A stretch of 16,113 bases of DNA, taken from positions 1 through 16,113 of the forward strand of contig JALVUT010000091.1 in the NCBI GenBank assembly GCA_027035445.1, in the 5' to 3' direction. Positions 6,347-13,608 of this stretch are shown here, one piece after another. Each line of letters opens with the position of its first letter. Position 1 is the stretch's first letter. Source of the DNA: Thermococcus sp. (GTDB lineage: Archaea; Methanobacteriota_B; Thermococci; Thermococcales; Thermococcaceae). A program made the translations under genes and the position numbers. The notes below the pieces were generated by a model that had not been told where the DNA came from, searched no databases, and worked only from the letters and a program-made list of their open reading frames with translations.

Positions 6347-7014
6347 AGGACCTCACCGGGTTTAAGTACATGAACCTCTGCCTTATCTCCAACGAGTCTC
6401 CTGAACTCTTCAGGGTCCTGGACGATCGGCGGCCAGCTACCGTAGTGCATTGGAATGACCTTCCTCGGCTTCAGTAGCTCGACGGCCTTCGCTGCTTCCC
6501 TGGGTCCCATTGTGAAGTGCCCCCCTATTGGAAGGAGGGCCACGTCGATAGGTCCGTAAAGCTCGTTGAAGAGGGCCATGTCACCGAAGACGAAGGTGTC
6601 TCCCGCGTGGTAGATAGTCTTTCCATCGAGTTTTACTATGTATCCGGAGGCGTTCCCTATACTGTACTTTCCGTCGCTGCTTGAATGCCAGGCGGGAACC
6701 TGGATTATTCTAACTCCGTCTACCTCCGTCGGCCCGTAGTTCATGCCCACGGTGGTTATCCCCTTGTTGTTCTCGACTAAGTAATTGGCCACATCGAACA
6801 TTGCCACTATCTTTGCCCCGGTTCTTTTGGCTATCTCCACCGTGTCGCCGATGTGGTCGCCGTGGGCGTGGGTCACGAGAATTAGGTCAACCTCTCTGAA
6901 GTCCTCAGCCCTTGCCGTTGCCTGTGGGTTGCCCGTTAGAAATGGGTCTACCAGAATCTTTTTGCTTCCGACTATCTCAAACGCAGCGTGCCCTAGAAAT
7001 CGAACTTGCACCAC
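6337..7014 (-). CDS. UPF0173 metal-dependent hydrolase (metallo-beta-lactamase fold)
   Basis: A 225-residue single-domain metallo-beta-lactamase-fold protein. The metal-binding signature THAHGDH is visible at about residues 49-55. Later ligands are the His of VPAWHSSSDGK, the Asp of YHAGDTFVFGD, and the C-terminal His of VIPMHYGSWPP. Overall sequence and length match the UPF0173 family (YtkL-like), annotated as metal-dependent hydrolases related to the N-acyl-phosphatidylethanolamine phospholipase D and L-ascorbate-6-phosphate lactonase branch. The true substrate is not known. The protein is cytoplasmic, with no signal peptide. The start is GTG (GTG-GTG-CAA), with a strong GGAGGTGG upstream and a TATA box at 7051-7059. 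The next gene downstream is the CWB2-winged-helix regulator. Confidence 0.93.
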   Translation of the reverse strand: MVQVRFLGHAAFEIVGSKKILVDPFLTGNPQATARAEDFREVDLILVTHAHGDHIGDTVEIAKRTGAKIVAMFDVANYLVENNKGITTVGMNYGPTEVDGVRIIQVPAWHSSSDGKYSIGNASGYIVKLDGKTIYHAGDTFVFGDMALFNELYGPIDVALLPIGGHFTMGPREAAKAVELLKPRKVIPMHYGSWPPIVQDPEEFRRLVGDKAEVHVLKPGEVLEL

Positions 7015-7050
7015 TCAGACCACCTCCAGCGTTATACTAACTGAAGGTTG

Positions 7051-7064
7051 CTATAAAGTTTTCG
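7051..7064 (-). promoter_or_regulatory. Promoter of the UPF0173 hydrolase gene
   Basis: On the minus strand CGAAAA (BRE-like) is followed by ACTTTATAG (TATA, 7059-7051), centred about 41 bases before the GTG start, with GGAGGTGG between. Confidence 0.55.
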
Positions 7065-7148
7065 ACGGTTGCCCCGGGGATCTGTAACATGTATCCAGCT
7101 GGATGAGGAAACCGGTATGTAATGTCCTATTTTGCCCATTAAAGCATT

Positions 7149-7176
7149 ATATCTGCCGTTAACGTCCATATCTGCC
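7149..7176 (+). repeat. Direct repeat ATATCTGCC upstream of the ACS/ior operon
   Basis: ATATCTGCC occurs at 7149-7157 and again at 7168-7176, a 19-base step close to two helical turns. It lies just upstream of the TATA box at 7198-7205, where archaeal activators bind. No known motif was matched. Confidence 0.3.
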
Positions 7177-7191
7177 TCACTGTCCGTTTTG

Positions 7192-7205
7192 GGAAAGCTT
7201 ATATA
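7192..7205 (+). promoter_or_regulatory. Promoter of the ACS alpha-iorA-iorB operon
   Basis: GGAAAG (BRE-like) followed by CTTATATA, a near-consensus archaeal TATA box. It is centred about 37 bases before the ATG at 7239 and gives a leader of about 12 bases with the ribosome site GGTGA (7228-7232). Confidence 0.7.
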
Positions 7206-7238
7206 CGATTCAATCAAGGTTTTAACGGTGAATGATGG

Positions 7239-8615
7239 ATGACGTTTGACTACTTCTTCAAGCCGAAGGGCATAGCCGTTATCGGAGCATCCAACGATCC
7301 TCTCAAGCTCGGTTACGAGGTCTTCAAGAACCTCAAGAAATACAAAGACGGCAGGGTCTATCCGGTTAACGTCAAGGACGAAGAAGTCCAGGGAGTCAAG
7401 GCCTACAAGAACGTGAAGGACATCCCCGATGAAGTTGATCTCGCGGTCGTTGTCGTTCCAAAGCGCTTCGTCAGGGGGACAGTCATAGACTGCGGTGAGA
7501 AGGGCGTTAGGGGGACAATTATTATAACCGCCGGCTTCGGTGAAGTCGGCGAAGAAGGAAAGAAAGAGGAGCACGAACTCGTTGAGATTGCCAGGGAGTA
7601 CAGCATGAGGATCGTCGGCCCGAACTGCGTCGGGGTAATGAACACCAAGGATAACATGAACGCGACCTTCGTTATGGACGCCAAGAGGGGGAGTATAGCC
7701 TTCATCAGCCAGAGCGGTGCCCTGGGGGCAGGAATCATCTATAAAACCGTCAAGGAGGGGATAGGCTTCTCGAAGTTTGTGAGCATTGGCAACATGGCGG
7801 ACGTTGACTTCTCCGAGTTCATGGAGTACCTGGCTGACACCGAAGAGGACAAGGCCATAGCACTCTACATAGAGGGCATCAAGGACGGCAGGAAGTTCAT
7901 GGATATTGCAAAGCGCGTCACCAAGAAGAAGCCCGTCATTGTCCTCAAAGCCGGAAAGAGCGAGAGTGGTGCCAGAGCAGCATCAAGCCACACGGGTTCT
8001 CTAGCTGGAAGCTGGCGCATCTACGAGGCCGCCTTCAAGCAGAGTGGTGTCATAGTCGCGGACACTATAGACGACATGCTCAGTATGGCCCGTGCATTCA
8101 CCCAGCCACTGCCGAAGGGTGACCGCGTCGCGATAATGACCAACGCAGGTGGTCCCGGGGTTCTCACCGCCGACGCCATAGACAGGCTCGGATTAAAACT
8201 GGCCGACCTTCAAAGGGAGACCATAGAAGAACTCCGCTCGTTCCTGCCCCCGATGGCCGCCGTCAAGAACCCTGTTGATATGATCGCAAGTGCTCGCGGC
8301 GAGGATTACTACAGAACCGCTAGGTTGCTTCTGGAGGATCCAAACGTTGATATCCTTATAAGCATCTGTGTCGTCCCGACCTTCGCGGGCATGACCCCGA
8401 CGGAGCACGCTGAAGGAGTCATCCGGGCTATGAAGGAAGTCAACAACGGCAAGCCCGTCCTGGGCCTCTTTATGGCGGGCTACGTGAGCGAGAAAGCGAA
8501 AGAGCTTCTGGAAGAGAACGGAATCCCGAGCTACGAGAGGCCGGAGGACGTTGCAGCTGGAGCCTACGCCCTGGTGGAGTTTGCGAAGGCAGAGGGAGTT
8601 CTGAAGGAGGAGTGA
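7239..8615 (+). CDS. acdA: ADP-forming acyl-CoA synthetase, alpha subunit (ACS II type)
   Basis: Alpha subunit of the archaeal enzyme that converts an acyl-CoA, ADP and phosphate to the free acid, ATP and CoA, the main energy-conserving step of peptide fermentation. The 458-residue protein has a CoA-binding Rossmann domain (about 1-130, KGIAVIGAS near the start) and two succinyl-CoA-ligase-like domains. The segment SSHTGSLAGS contains His251, the residue expected to carry the phosphoryl group. The ATP-grasp beta subunit is absent from this window, as expected where alpha and beta are separate genes. iorA follows 11 bases downstream. The same arrangement in Pyrococcus and Thermococcus marks the ACS II alpha subunit, which accepts aryl-acetyl-CoA. 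That specificity is inferred from context. Promoter and ribosome site are well placed. Confidence 0.93.
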   Translation: MTFDYFFKPKGIAVIGASNDPLKLGYEVFKNLKKYKDGRVYPVNVKDEEVQGVKAYKNVKDIPDEVDLAVVVVPKRFVRGTVIDCGEKGVRGTIIITAGFGEVGEEGKKEEHELVEIAREYSMRIVGPNCVGVMNTKDNMNATFVMDAKRGSIAFISQSGALGAGIIYKTVKEGIGFSKFVSIGNMADVDFSEFMEYLADTEEDKAIALYIEGIKDGRKFMDIAKRVTKKKPVIVLKAGKSESGARAASSHTGSLAGSWRIYEAAFKQSGVIVADTIDDMLSMARAFTQPLPKGDRVAIMTNAGGPGVLTADAIDRLGLKLADLQRETIEELRSFLPPMAAVKNPVDMIASARGEDYYRTARLLLEDPNVDILISICVVPTFAGMTPTEHAEGVIRAMKEVNNGKPVLGLFMAGYVSEKAKELLEENGIPSYERPEDVAAGAYALVEFAKAEGVLKEE

Positions 8616-8626
8616 GGTGATTTTGG

Positions 8627-10567
8627 ATGGCGAAAGTTACGGACATGGTTTTGTGGGACAAGCCGGGGGAGAGGGTTCTTCTCCTCGGCAACCAGGCCAT
8701 AGCAAGGGGTGCACTTGAGGCAAACATAGCGGTCTATGCAGCATATCCCGGAACCCCGAGTTCCGAACTCACCGATACGATGGCAATAGTCGCCAAGAGG
8801 GCCGGCGTCTACATGGAGTACTCGACCAACGAGAAGGTTGCCTTTGAGACGGCTCTCGCCGCTTCCTGGAGCGGCCTCAGGGCGATGACTGCTATGAAGC
8901 ACGTCGGTCTCAACGTCGCCGCTGACACTTTCCTTAGCTCGGTGGGTATGGGCGTTGAGGGTGGCTTCGTGATAATGGTGGCAGACGATCCTAGCATGTG
9001 GAGCAGTCAGAACGAGCAGGACACGCGCGTCTACGCCAAGTTCGCCAATGTACCGGTTCTCGAGCCGAGCGACCCGCACGAGGCCAAGGAGATGGTTAAG
9101 TACGCCTTCAACCTCAGCGAGAAGTTCAAGCACTTCGTCATGCTGAGAACGACCACTAGAAGCTCCCACGCTAGGGGCGATGTCGTTCTTGGAGAGTTAC
9201 CGGAGGAGATAAAGGCCGGAAAGAGGAGGTTTGGGAAGTTCAACAAGGATCCTACCCGGTTCGTTGACATCCCGGCCCATTCTAGGAAGTTTCATCCGCA
9301 GATACTTGAGAAGATAGGGAAGATCCGCGAGGAGCTCAACGAGTGCCCGTTCAACTGGATAGAAGGCAGGGAAGAGGCTAGGGTTGGCATAATCGCTCCG
9401 GGTCTGAGCTATGCCTACGTCAAGGAGGCACTCCACTGGCTCGGCGTCGAGAACGTGAAGATTCTCAAGCTCGGAACCCCATTCCCGGTTCCCTACGGTC
9501 TGCTTGAGAAGTTCATGGACGGCCTCGAGAAGGTTCTCATTGTTGAAGAGCTTGAACCCGTCGTCGAGGAGCAGGTCAAGACCTGGGCCTACGATAAGGG
9601 GCTTAGAATACCTATCCACGGAAAGGATCTCGTTCCTCGTGTTTATGAGATGACCACCCGGAGGGCCGTTACCGCCATAGCCCAGTTCCTTGGAATCGAG
9701 ACCCCTCTCAACTATGAGGCGCTTGACGCGAAGTACAGCAAAGTCCTTGAGATACTCCCTCCAAGACCGCCGAGCCTCTGTCCGGCCTGCCCGCACAGAA
9801 ACAGCTTCTTCGCAATAAAAAAGGCTACCCACTCGAAGGGTATCTACCCGAGCGACATAGGCTGTTATACCCTCGGTCTGCTCCCGCCACTCAACGCGGT
9901 TGACACCACCGTTGCCATGGGCGGCTCAATAGGCATCGCCCACGGCCTTGAGATAGCCCAGCACGGCTCGGTGAGCGAGGAGGGGAGAAAGAAGGAGAAG
10001 AAGGTGGTCGTTGCAACGATAGGCGACTCGACGTTCTTCCACACCGGCCTCCCGGCTCTCGCGAACGCGATCTACAACCGCTCCAACGTGCTCATAGTCG
10101 TCCTCGACAACCTCGTTACGGCAATGACCGGCGACCAGCCCAACCCGAGCACTGGACAAACGCCGCACGGTCCAGGTAAGAGGATTCCGATAGAGGATGT
10201 TGCAAAGGCTATGGGTGCCGACTTCGTGGCAGTTGTTGACCCCTATGACATAAAGGCCACCTACGAGACTGTGAAGAAGGCCCTTGAGGTTGAGGGAGTC
10301 AGCGTCGTCGTCTCGAGGCAGGTCTGTGCCCTCTACAGGATAGGCCAGATGAGGCGCAGGGGCGAGAAGTGGCCGATCTACTACGTCGACGAGGATGCAT
10401 GTACCGGCTGTAAGATATGTATCAACGCCTACGGCTGTCCGGCCATCTACTGGGACGAGGAGAAGAAGCAGGCGAGGATCGAGCCCAGCATGTGTTGGGG
10501 CTGCGGTGGATGTGCGCAGATCTGTCCATTCGGTGCCTTCAAGCCCATAGAGGGGGGAGAGGAATGA
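8627..10567 (+). CDS. iorA: Indolepyruvate ferredoxin oxidoreductase, alpha subunit
   Basis: Large subunit of the oxygen-sensitive enzyme that oxidatively decarboxylates aryl pyruvates (from Trp, Phe and Tyr) to aryl-acetyl-CoA, reducing ferredoxin. The 646-residue length is typical. The N-terminal pyrimidine-binding domain includes YPGTPSSE. The thiamine-diphosphate motif runs from G466-D-S to N495 (GDSTFFH, then VVLDN). CPACPHR near residues 385-391 is also typical. Two iron-sulfur motifs lie at the C-terminus: C592-X2-C-X2-C-X5-C604-P, with an unusually wide last gap, and C623-X2-C-X2-C-X3-C633-P, a standard 4Fe-4S set. GAGGTGA precedes the ATG. It is 11 bases after the ACS alpha gene and overlaps iorB by the ATGA junction, so the three form one operon. 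Confidence 0.97.
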   Translation: MAKVTDMVLWDKPGERVLLLGNQAIARGALEANIAVYAAYPGTPSSELTDTMAIVAKRAGVYMEYSTNEKVAFETALAASWSGLRAMTAMKHVGLNVAADTFLSSVGMGVEGGFVIMVADDPSMWSSQNEQDTRVYAKFANVPVLEPSDPHEAKEMVKYAFNLSEKFKHFVMLRTTTRSSHARGDVVLGELPEEIKAGKRRFGKFNKDPTRFVDIPAHSRKFHPQILEKIGKIREELNECPFNWIEGREEARVGIIAPGLSYAYVKEALHWLGVENVKILKLGTPFPVPYGLLEKFMDGLEKVLIVEELEPVVEEQVKTWAYDKGLRIPIHGKDLVPRVYEMTTRRAVTAIAQFLGIETPLNYEALDAKYSKVLEILPPRPPSLCPACPHRNSFFAIKKATHSKGIYPSDIGCYTLGLLPPLNAVDTTVAMGGSIGIAHGLEIAQHGSVSEEGRKKEKKVVVATIGDSTFFHTGLPALANAIYNRSNVLIVVLDNLVTAMTGDQPNPSTGQTPHGPGKRIPIEDVAKAMGADFVAVVDPYDIKATYETVKKALEVEGVSVVVSRQVCALYRIGQMRRRGEKWPIYYVDEDACTGCKICINAYGCPAIYWDEEKKQARIEPSMCWGCGGCAQICPFGAFKPIEGGEE

Positions 10568-11181
10568 AGCCTATTAGGGAGTACAATATAGTCATCACAG
10601 GTGTCGGGGGCCAGGGCGTTTTAACGGCCGCCAGCATCCTTGGCTGGGCCGCCCTTCACGCCGGCTACAAGGTGAGGATGGGCGAAGTTCACGGGATGAG
10701 CCAGCGCTTTGGAAGCGTCGTTTCCTACGTGCGCTTCGGCGACGAGGTTTATGGTTCGATGGTTCCTGAAGGGAAGGGCGACGTCATGCTTAGCTTCGAG
10801 CCGGTGGAAGCACTCCGTTACATTAATCACATCAAGCGGGGGGGAATGGTCGTCGCCAACACCAAACCCATCGTCCCTGTTCAGGTTTCAATGGGCAAGG
10901 CCAGCTATCCTGGACTTGAGGAGATAAAGAAGATCGTCGAGGAAGACTTCAGGGGTAGGTGGATAGGATTCAACGCCGAGGAACTGGCGATCAAGGCCGG
11001 CCACGCCATAACCACCAACACCGTCCTCATCGGTGCACTGACACAGATACCGGAGTTCCCGCTCGACGAGGGGCACGTCAGGGAGGTCATAAGGCTCAGC
11101 GTTCCGCCGAAGGCCGTTGACATGAACATGAAGGCCTTTGACCTCGGGGTTAGAGCCGCGAAGGACATACTGAGGCTTTGA
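10564..11181 (+). CDS. iorB: Indolepyruvate ferredoxin oxidoreductase, beta subunit
   Basis: Small 205-residue subunit of the IorAB complex. It corresponds to the gamma-type domain of 2-oxoacid:ferredoxin oxidoreductases. The opening segment [15 protein letters not shown] is the family signature, and [18 protein letters not shown] follows as in other IorB proteins. The frame is open further upstream, but the ATG at 10564 has GGGGGGAGAGG directly before it and overlaps the iorA stop codon as ATGA. The overlap and the shared product make co-translation with iorA very likely. No transcription start was seen inside iorA. A T-rich stretch follows about 100 bases after the stop. Confidence 0.96.
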   Translation: MKPIREYNIVITGVGGQGVLTAASILGWAALHAGYKVRMGEVHGMSQRFGSVVSYVRFGDEVYGSMVPEGKGDVMLSFEPVEALRYINHIKRGGMVVANTKPIVPVQVSMGKASYPGLEEIKKIVEEDFRGRWIGFNAEELAIKAGHAITTNTVLIGALTQIPEFPLDEGHVREVIRLSVPPKAVDMNMKAFDLGVRAAKDILRL

Positions 11182-11278
11182 TGGGATGGGCCTTGCCTTC
11201 CCCTCTTTTCTTTCCACCCACTTTCGGCCATGTCCTGGGGCTTTCTTGCCCGGTTTAGAGAGACTTTGTTGTTTCCCG

Positions 11279-11285
11279 CTTTTTC
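11279..11285 (+). terminator. Possible oligo-T terminator of the ior operon
   Basis: The 143-base gap after iorB is pyrimidine-rich on the plus strand. The clearest run is CTTTTTC at 11279-11285, with shorter T-runs at about 11204-11208 and 11267-11273. Nothing else is seen in this gap. Confidence 0.35.
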
Positions 11286-11324
11286 CCAACTTACTTTACG
11301 GTCCTTTGACAATAAACTCCCCTT

Positions 11325-12194
11325 TTACAGCTCCACATTCCTGTAAGGTATCCTTGGGAATACCTGTGCATCTGCGATGTCGTTTAACCCAGCGAAAAAC
11401 GTTACAAGTCTTTCCACTCCCAGTCCCGCCCCTGCAGAGGGCTTAATTTCTCCACTTTCAACTATTTTGAGATACCGGGCAAAGCTTTCCGGTTTAAGCC
11501 CGCCCTCCGTTATCTTCTGCATTATCTTCTCGTATTCCCACTCCCTTTCCCCTCCACTTGCCACCTCGCCGTACCCCGGTACGTAAAGGTCGTAGTTGTG
11601 CCATCTCCCCTTTCCTTCGTCATAGTAGTCGTAGAACTCACGTGGTATGTTGACGACAAAAAACGGCCGTTTTTCTTCAGTGGTTAGTCTTTCTATCCCT
11701 TCTTCCTCTAGTTTAGTATAATCGTATACCGGAAAGCTTCCCTTTAAGATATCCCCGTACTCATCGCAGGATACAAGCCCACCTTCGCACAGTCTCTTTG
11801 TGAGTCCCTTGACGACGTCCTCGAGGGTTTTCATGACGTCTTCCATCTTCAGGCCACGGGCCTCAAAATCGAACTGTGTGAACTCGAAAGCGTGCCATCC
11901 ATCGGGTTCTCTTGCCTCTATTCTCACGTTGGGAGACAGCACAAAGATCCTGTCGAACTTTGAAACCGCCACCTGCTTGTGAAGTATCATGCTGTGCGTC
12001 AGCCGCAGTTTTATCCCGTACGTCCTCACTTCAACTTCCAGTGGCTCTATCTTCTGCTCCGCCGGATCCGGCCATAGCGGATCCGTTATGGGGGAGAGTA
12101 TCTTCGGGAGCATCCACAGGTATCCTCTGGACAGGAAGGTACCGGATAGATAATCAAGAACCTCGGTCTTTATCCTCAGAGTTCTTGCGTCCAT
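11325..12194 (-). CDS. Archaeal asparagine synthetase related to AsnRS
   Basis: A 289-residue class II aminoacyl-tRNA-synthetase-like catalytic core without an anticodon-binding domain. Motif 2 is visible around residues 79-111 (FDRIFVLSPNVRIEARE, then WHAFEFTQFDFE), and motif 3 near 260-277 (GAGLGVERLVTFFAGL). Pyrococcus abyssi has a paralogue of asparaginyl-tRNA synthetase of this size that activates aspartate with ATP and transfers it to ammonia, making free asparagine. This gene fits that type by length, by the missing N-terminal domain and by the motifs. The start is ATG 12194, with GGTGAGGAG before it. An in-frame GTG at 12203 falls inside the ribosome site. A TATA box at 12226-12233 is well placed. 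A role in tRNA charging is unlikely without the anticodon domain. Confidence 0.88.
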   Translation of the reverse strand: MDARTLRIKTEVLDYLSGTFLSRGYLWMLPKILSPITDPLWPDPAEQKIEPLEVEVRTYGIKLRLTHSMILHKQVAVSKFDRIFVLSPNVRIEAREPDGWHAFEFTQFDFEARGLKMEDVMKTLEDVVKGLTKRLCEGGLVSCDEYGDILKGSFPVYDYTKLEEEGIERLTTEEKRPFFVVNIPREFYDYYDEGKGRWHNYDLYVPGYGEVASGGEREWEYEKIMQKITEGGLKPESFARYLKIVESGEIKPSAGAGLGVERLVTFFAGLNDIADAQVFPRIPYRNVEL

Positions 12195-12225
12195 GCTCCT
12201 CACCTAGAGACAATAAACTCCAGGG

Positions 12226-12233
12226 TTAAATAA
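12226..12233 (-). promoter_or_regulatory. TATA box of the asparagine synthetase gene
   Basis: The minus strand reads TTATTTAA, centred about 35 bases before the ATG at 12194. AGGTGAGGAG lies in the predicted leader. The AT-rich island begins directly upstream. Confidence 0.5.
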
Positions 12234-12234
12234 C

Positions 12235-12310
12235 ATTTTCACAGAATTTTTGAATTATTGATGAAAATATGATTAATCTACGACAATATTCTGAATAAAT
12301 GACAATAGCG
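12235..12310. other. AT-rich island
   Basis: About 75 bases of strongly AT-rich DNA, in clear contrast to the GC-rich genes on both sides. It contains the inverted pair CAGAAT (12242-12247) and ATTCTG (12288-12293). No reading frame is seen. It may be regulatory DNA above the asparagine synthetase promoter or the relic of inserted DNA. Confidence 0.5.
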
Positions 12311-12345
12311 GAACTGATGGACCAAAGGCAGCAATTGGGTGAGGG

Positions 12346-12460
12346 GGTTTTATAGACTACCCTAGTGGGCCAGACTGGAAACAACAGGGAAAGTATTGAT
12401 AGGTCATTTGTGACTGTCTCCTGATCTCCTCCCCGTCATGAAGGGCGAGGCTTTCAAGAG
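12346..12460 (+). mobile_element. Possible remnant of an IS200/IS605-type right end
   Basis: The segment at 12427-12455 contains CTCCTCCCCGTCATGAAGGG, then CGAGGCTTTCAAG. It resembles the hairpin-forming right end found after tnpB in archaeal IS200/IS605 elements. The arms CCTCCCC (12428-12434) and GGGCGAGG (12443-12450) pair with one bulged base around an 8-base loop. No tnpA or tnpB coding sequence is present in the gap, so at most a relic or non-autonomous copy remains. A TATA-like TTTTATAG near 12347-12354 could drive a short RNA ending in this hairpin. The assignment is by pattern memory only. Confidence 0.35.
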
Positions 12461-12467
12461 GAAAAAG
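12461..12467 (-). terminator. Oligo-T terminator after tbp
   Basis: On the minus strand a CTTTTTC run lies about ten bases after the tbp stop codon, suited to ending the tbp RNA. Confidence 0.4.
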
Positions 12468-12475
12468 TGGAGCCC

Positions 12476-13048
12476 TCACCATTCTTCCTCTTCTTCGATG
12501 AGGCCGTACTTTTCAAGCTCTCTGATCAACTTCCTTACCGCTTCCCAGGCGTCGTGCTCACTCTTGGCACCGGAGCAGACTATCTTTCCGGAGGAAAATA
12601 ACAGTATGACGGCCCTTGGCTCCTTTACACGGTATATAACGCCGGGAAACTGCTCGGGCTCATACTCACAGTTGGGCAGGCTTAGAGCCACAGCATCGAG
12701 GTTGAACTCCATACCTATGTCGCCGCTAAATACCATGTTCTGGATATCTATCTGGGGTGCGCGGCCGAACTTTGCCCCTATCTTCTTGAGCAGCTGGATG
12801 AGCTTATTCACCGTTCTCTCAATGTCATCAACACTCTTGGCCCCAGTGACGACGAGTTTTCCCGAGCTGAACACGAGCAGTGCTACCTTTGGCTCTTCGA
12901 AGCGGCAGATTATCCCGGGGAACTCCTCTGGGTTATACTTGGAGTTGGGGCATATCTCTATAACCTTCTCAAGGTTCAACTGGGTAAACAGATCAACAGA
13001 AGCTACGATGTTCTCAATTCTGAGCTTTACATTATCCATGTCAACCAA
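12476..13048 (-). CDS. tbp: TATA-box-binding protein (TBP)
   Basis: General transcription factor that binds and bends the TATA box and recruits TFB and RNA polymerase. The 190-residue protein has the two-fold direct repeat of the TBP saddle. Matching segments are [35 protein letters not shown] in the first half and [35 protein letters not shown] in the second half, each carrying DNA-facing phenylalanines. The acidic tail EEEEEW is typical of archaeal TBPs. The start is taken as TTG 13048 because GGAGGTG lies 8 bases upstream and the product then begins MVDM, as in related TBPs. ATG 13039 is the alternative. Its own TATA box is visible at 13082-13089, with an inverted repeat just downstream. 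The DUF356-like gene is divergent from it. Confidence 0.97.
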   Translation of the reverse strand: MVDMDNVKLRIENIVASVDLFTQLNLEKVIEICPNSKYNPEEFPGIICRFEEPKVALLVFSSGKLVVTGAKSVDDIERTVNKLIQLLKKIGAKFGRAPQIDIQNMVFSGDIGMEFNLDAVALSLPNCEYEPEQFPGVIYRVKEPRAVILLFSSGKIVCSGAKSEHDAWEAVRKLIRELEKYGLIEEEEEW

Positions 13049-13068
13049 GGCTTACACCTCCGGATGGT

Positions 13069-13082
13069 GGGTTTAAAAACCC
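13069..13082. repeat. Inverted repeat between the TATA box and start site of tbp
   Basis: GGGTTT (13069-13074) and AAACCC (13077-13082) form arms around AA. The site abuts the TATA box on its start-site side, where a bound repressor would block polymerase. It is also itself TATA-like (TTTTTAAA on the minus strand). Confidence 0.4.
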
Positions 13083-13089
13083 TTTATAA
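13082..13089 (-). promoter_or_regulatory. tbp promoter TATA box
   Basis: The minus strand reads TTATAAAG, centred about 37 bases before TTG 13048. Predicted RNA starts near 13060 with GGAGGTG in the leader, which supports the TTG start. Confidence 0.55.
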
Positions 13090-13146
13090 GTGAGGCAGGA
13101 TGAGTTTTTAAAGGTTTAGGTGCATGGGGGGTTCTGCCTAGGAACC

Positions 13147-13172
13147 CTTAAAAGGGCCCTGTTTAAAAGGGC
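13147..13172 (+). promoter_or_regulatory. Promoter and tandem TTAAAAGGGC repeat before the DUF356-like gene
   Basis: CTTAAAAG (13147-13154) is centred about 36 bases before the ATG at 13186, as expected for its TATA box. TTAAAAGGGC occurs at 13148-13157 and again at 13163-13172, 15 bases apart, so a second TATA-like copy lies between the TATA box and the start site. CCCTTAAAAGGG (13145-13156) is also an inverted repeat. Confidence 0.45.
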
Positions 13173-13185
13173 ACGGTGAAGTTTT

Positions 13186-13584
13186 ATGAGAAACGTGATG
13201 ATCCTGGTGAGGACGGACGATTTTCATAAGGCCAGCATCGCACTGGCCGATCTCGTTCGCTACGGTGGAATGAGGATTAGGGGTGATCCCCGGATAATAC
13301 CCCCGGCCCTTTCCGACTGGGCACTTAGGATCGTGAGCGGCGAGAAGCCGAGGAGGAAGTTCAACGTGCACGTGGTTGCCCAGGTGGACCTTCCCCCGGC
13401 GAAGGCCATAGGGAGACTGACCGACATTCATCCCCCTGCACACATGCTGGTTATCCCCCCCGACACTGAGGCCTGGGAGGAGTTGATGCATCTCTGGGGG
13501 ACTTTTGAGAAACTTAAGGGCTTTCACCCTCCAAAGGAGACAAGGGTGAAGTTGAAAAAAAGGCACGAAAAATCCGGGGGTTAA
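13186..13584 (+). CDS. DUF356-like small archaeal protein
   Basis: A 132-residue soluble protein with a strongly basic C-terminus (VKLKKRHEKSGG). The pattern ILVRTDDFHKASIALADLVRYGGMRI, then PRIIPP, and later the segment TDIHPPAHMLVIPPD resemble the archaeal DUF356 family, which has no settled function. The two halves look like a short beta-alpha-beta domain. GGTGAA (13175-13180) precedes the ATG at a good distance, and a TATA box is well placed. It is divergent from tbp and convergent with mbf1, with only 12 bases between stop codons. The family call is from memory of the pattern and moderately sure. No function is claimed. Confidence 0.8.
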   Translation: MRNVMILVRTDDFHKASIALADLVRYGGMRIRGDPRIIPPALSDWALRIVSGEKPRRKFNVHVVAQVDLPPAKAIGRLTDIHPPAHMLVIPPDTEAWEELMHLWGTFEKLKGFHPPKETRVKLKKRHEKSGG

Positions 13585-13608
13585 AGGTGATACCCATCAC
13601 TTCTTTTT
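13585..13608 (+). terminator. Hairpin plus T-run between convergent genes
   Basis: GTGAT (13587-13591) and ATCAC (13596-13600) form a stem with loop ACCC, extended by wobble and A-T pairs, and CTTTTT follows at 13603-13608. It lies across the 12-base gap after the DUF356-like gene and runs into the 3' end of mbf1. Confidence 0.5.

Noticed and set aside
7032..7574. A 180-codon open frame on the minus strand over the ACS/ior promoter.
   Set aside because: It covers the operon promoter and the start of the ACS gene. The sequence does not resemble a protein family, and no promoter points at it.
8564..9169. A 201-codon open frame on the minus strand across the ACS alpha-iorA junction.
   Set aside because: It overlaps two certain genes, and the product has His- and Arg-rich shadow composition with no recognised motif.
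9197..9832. A 211-codon open frame on the minus strand inside iorA.
   Set aside because: It lies wholly within the well-supported iorA gene, has low-complexity Leu/Arg/Glu-rich sequence and no ribosome site or family signature. It is an antisense shadow.
12255..12327. Possible C/D-box guide RNA: TGATGA near 12259 and CTGA at 12291 and about 12314.
   Set aside because: The spacer between C box and D' is about 26 bases, far longer than usual archaeal guides. The C'/D half is too short, and the region is too AT-rich for a stable hyperthermophile RNA.
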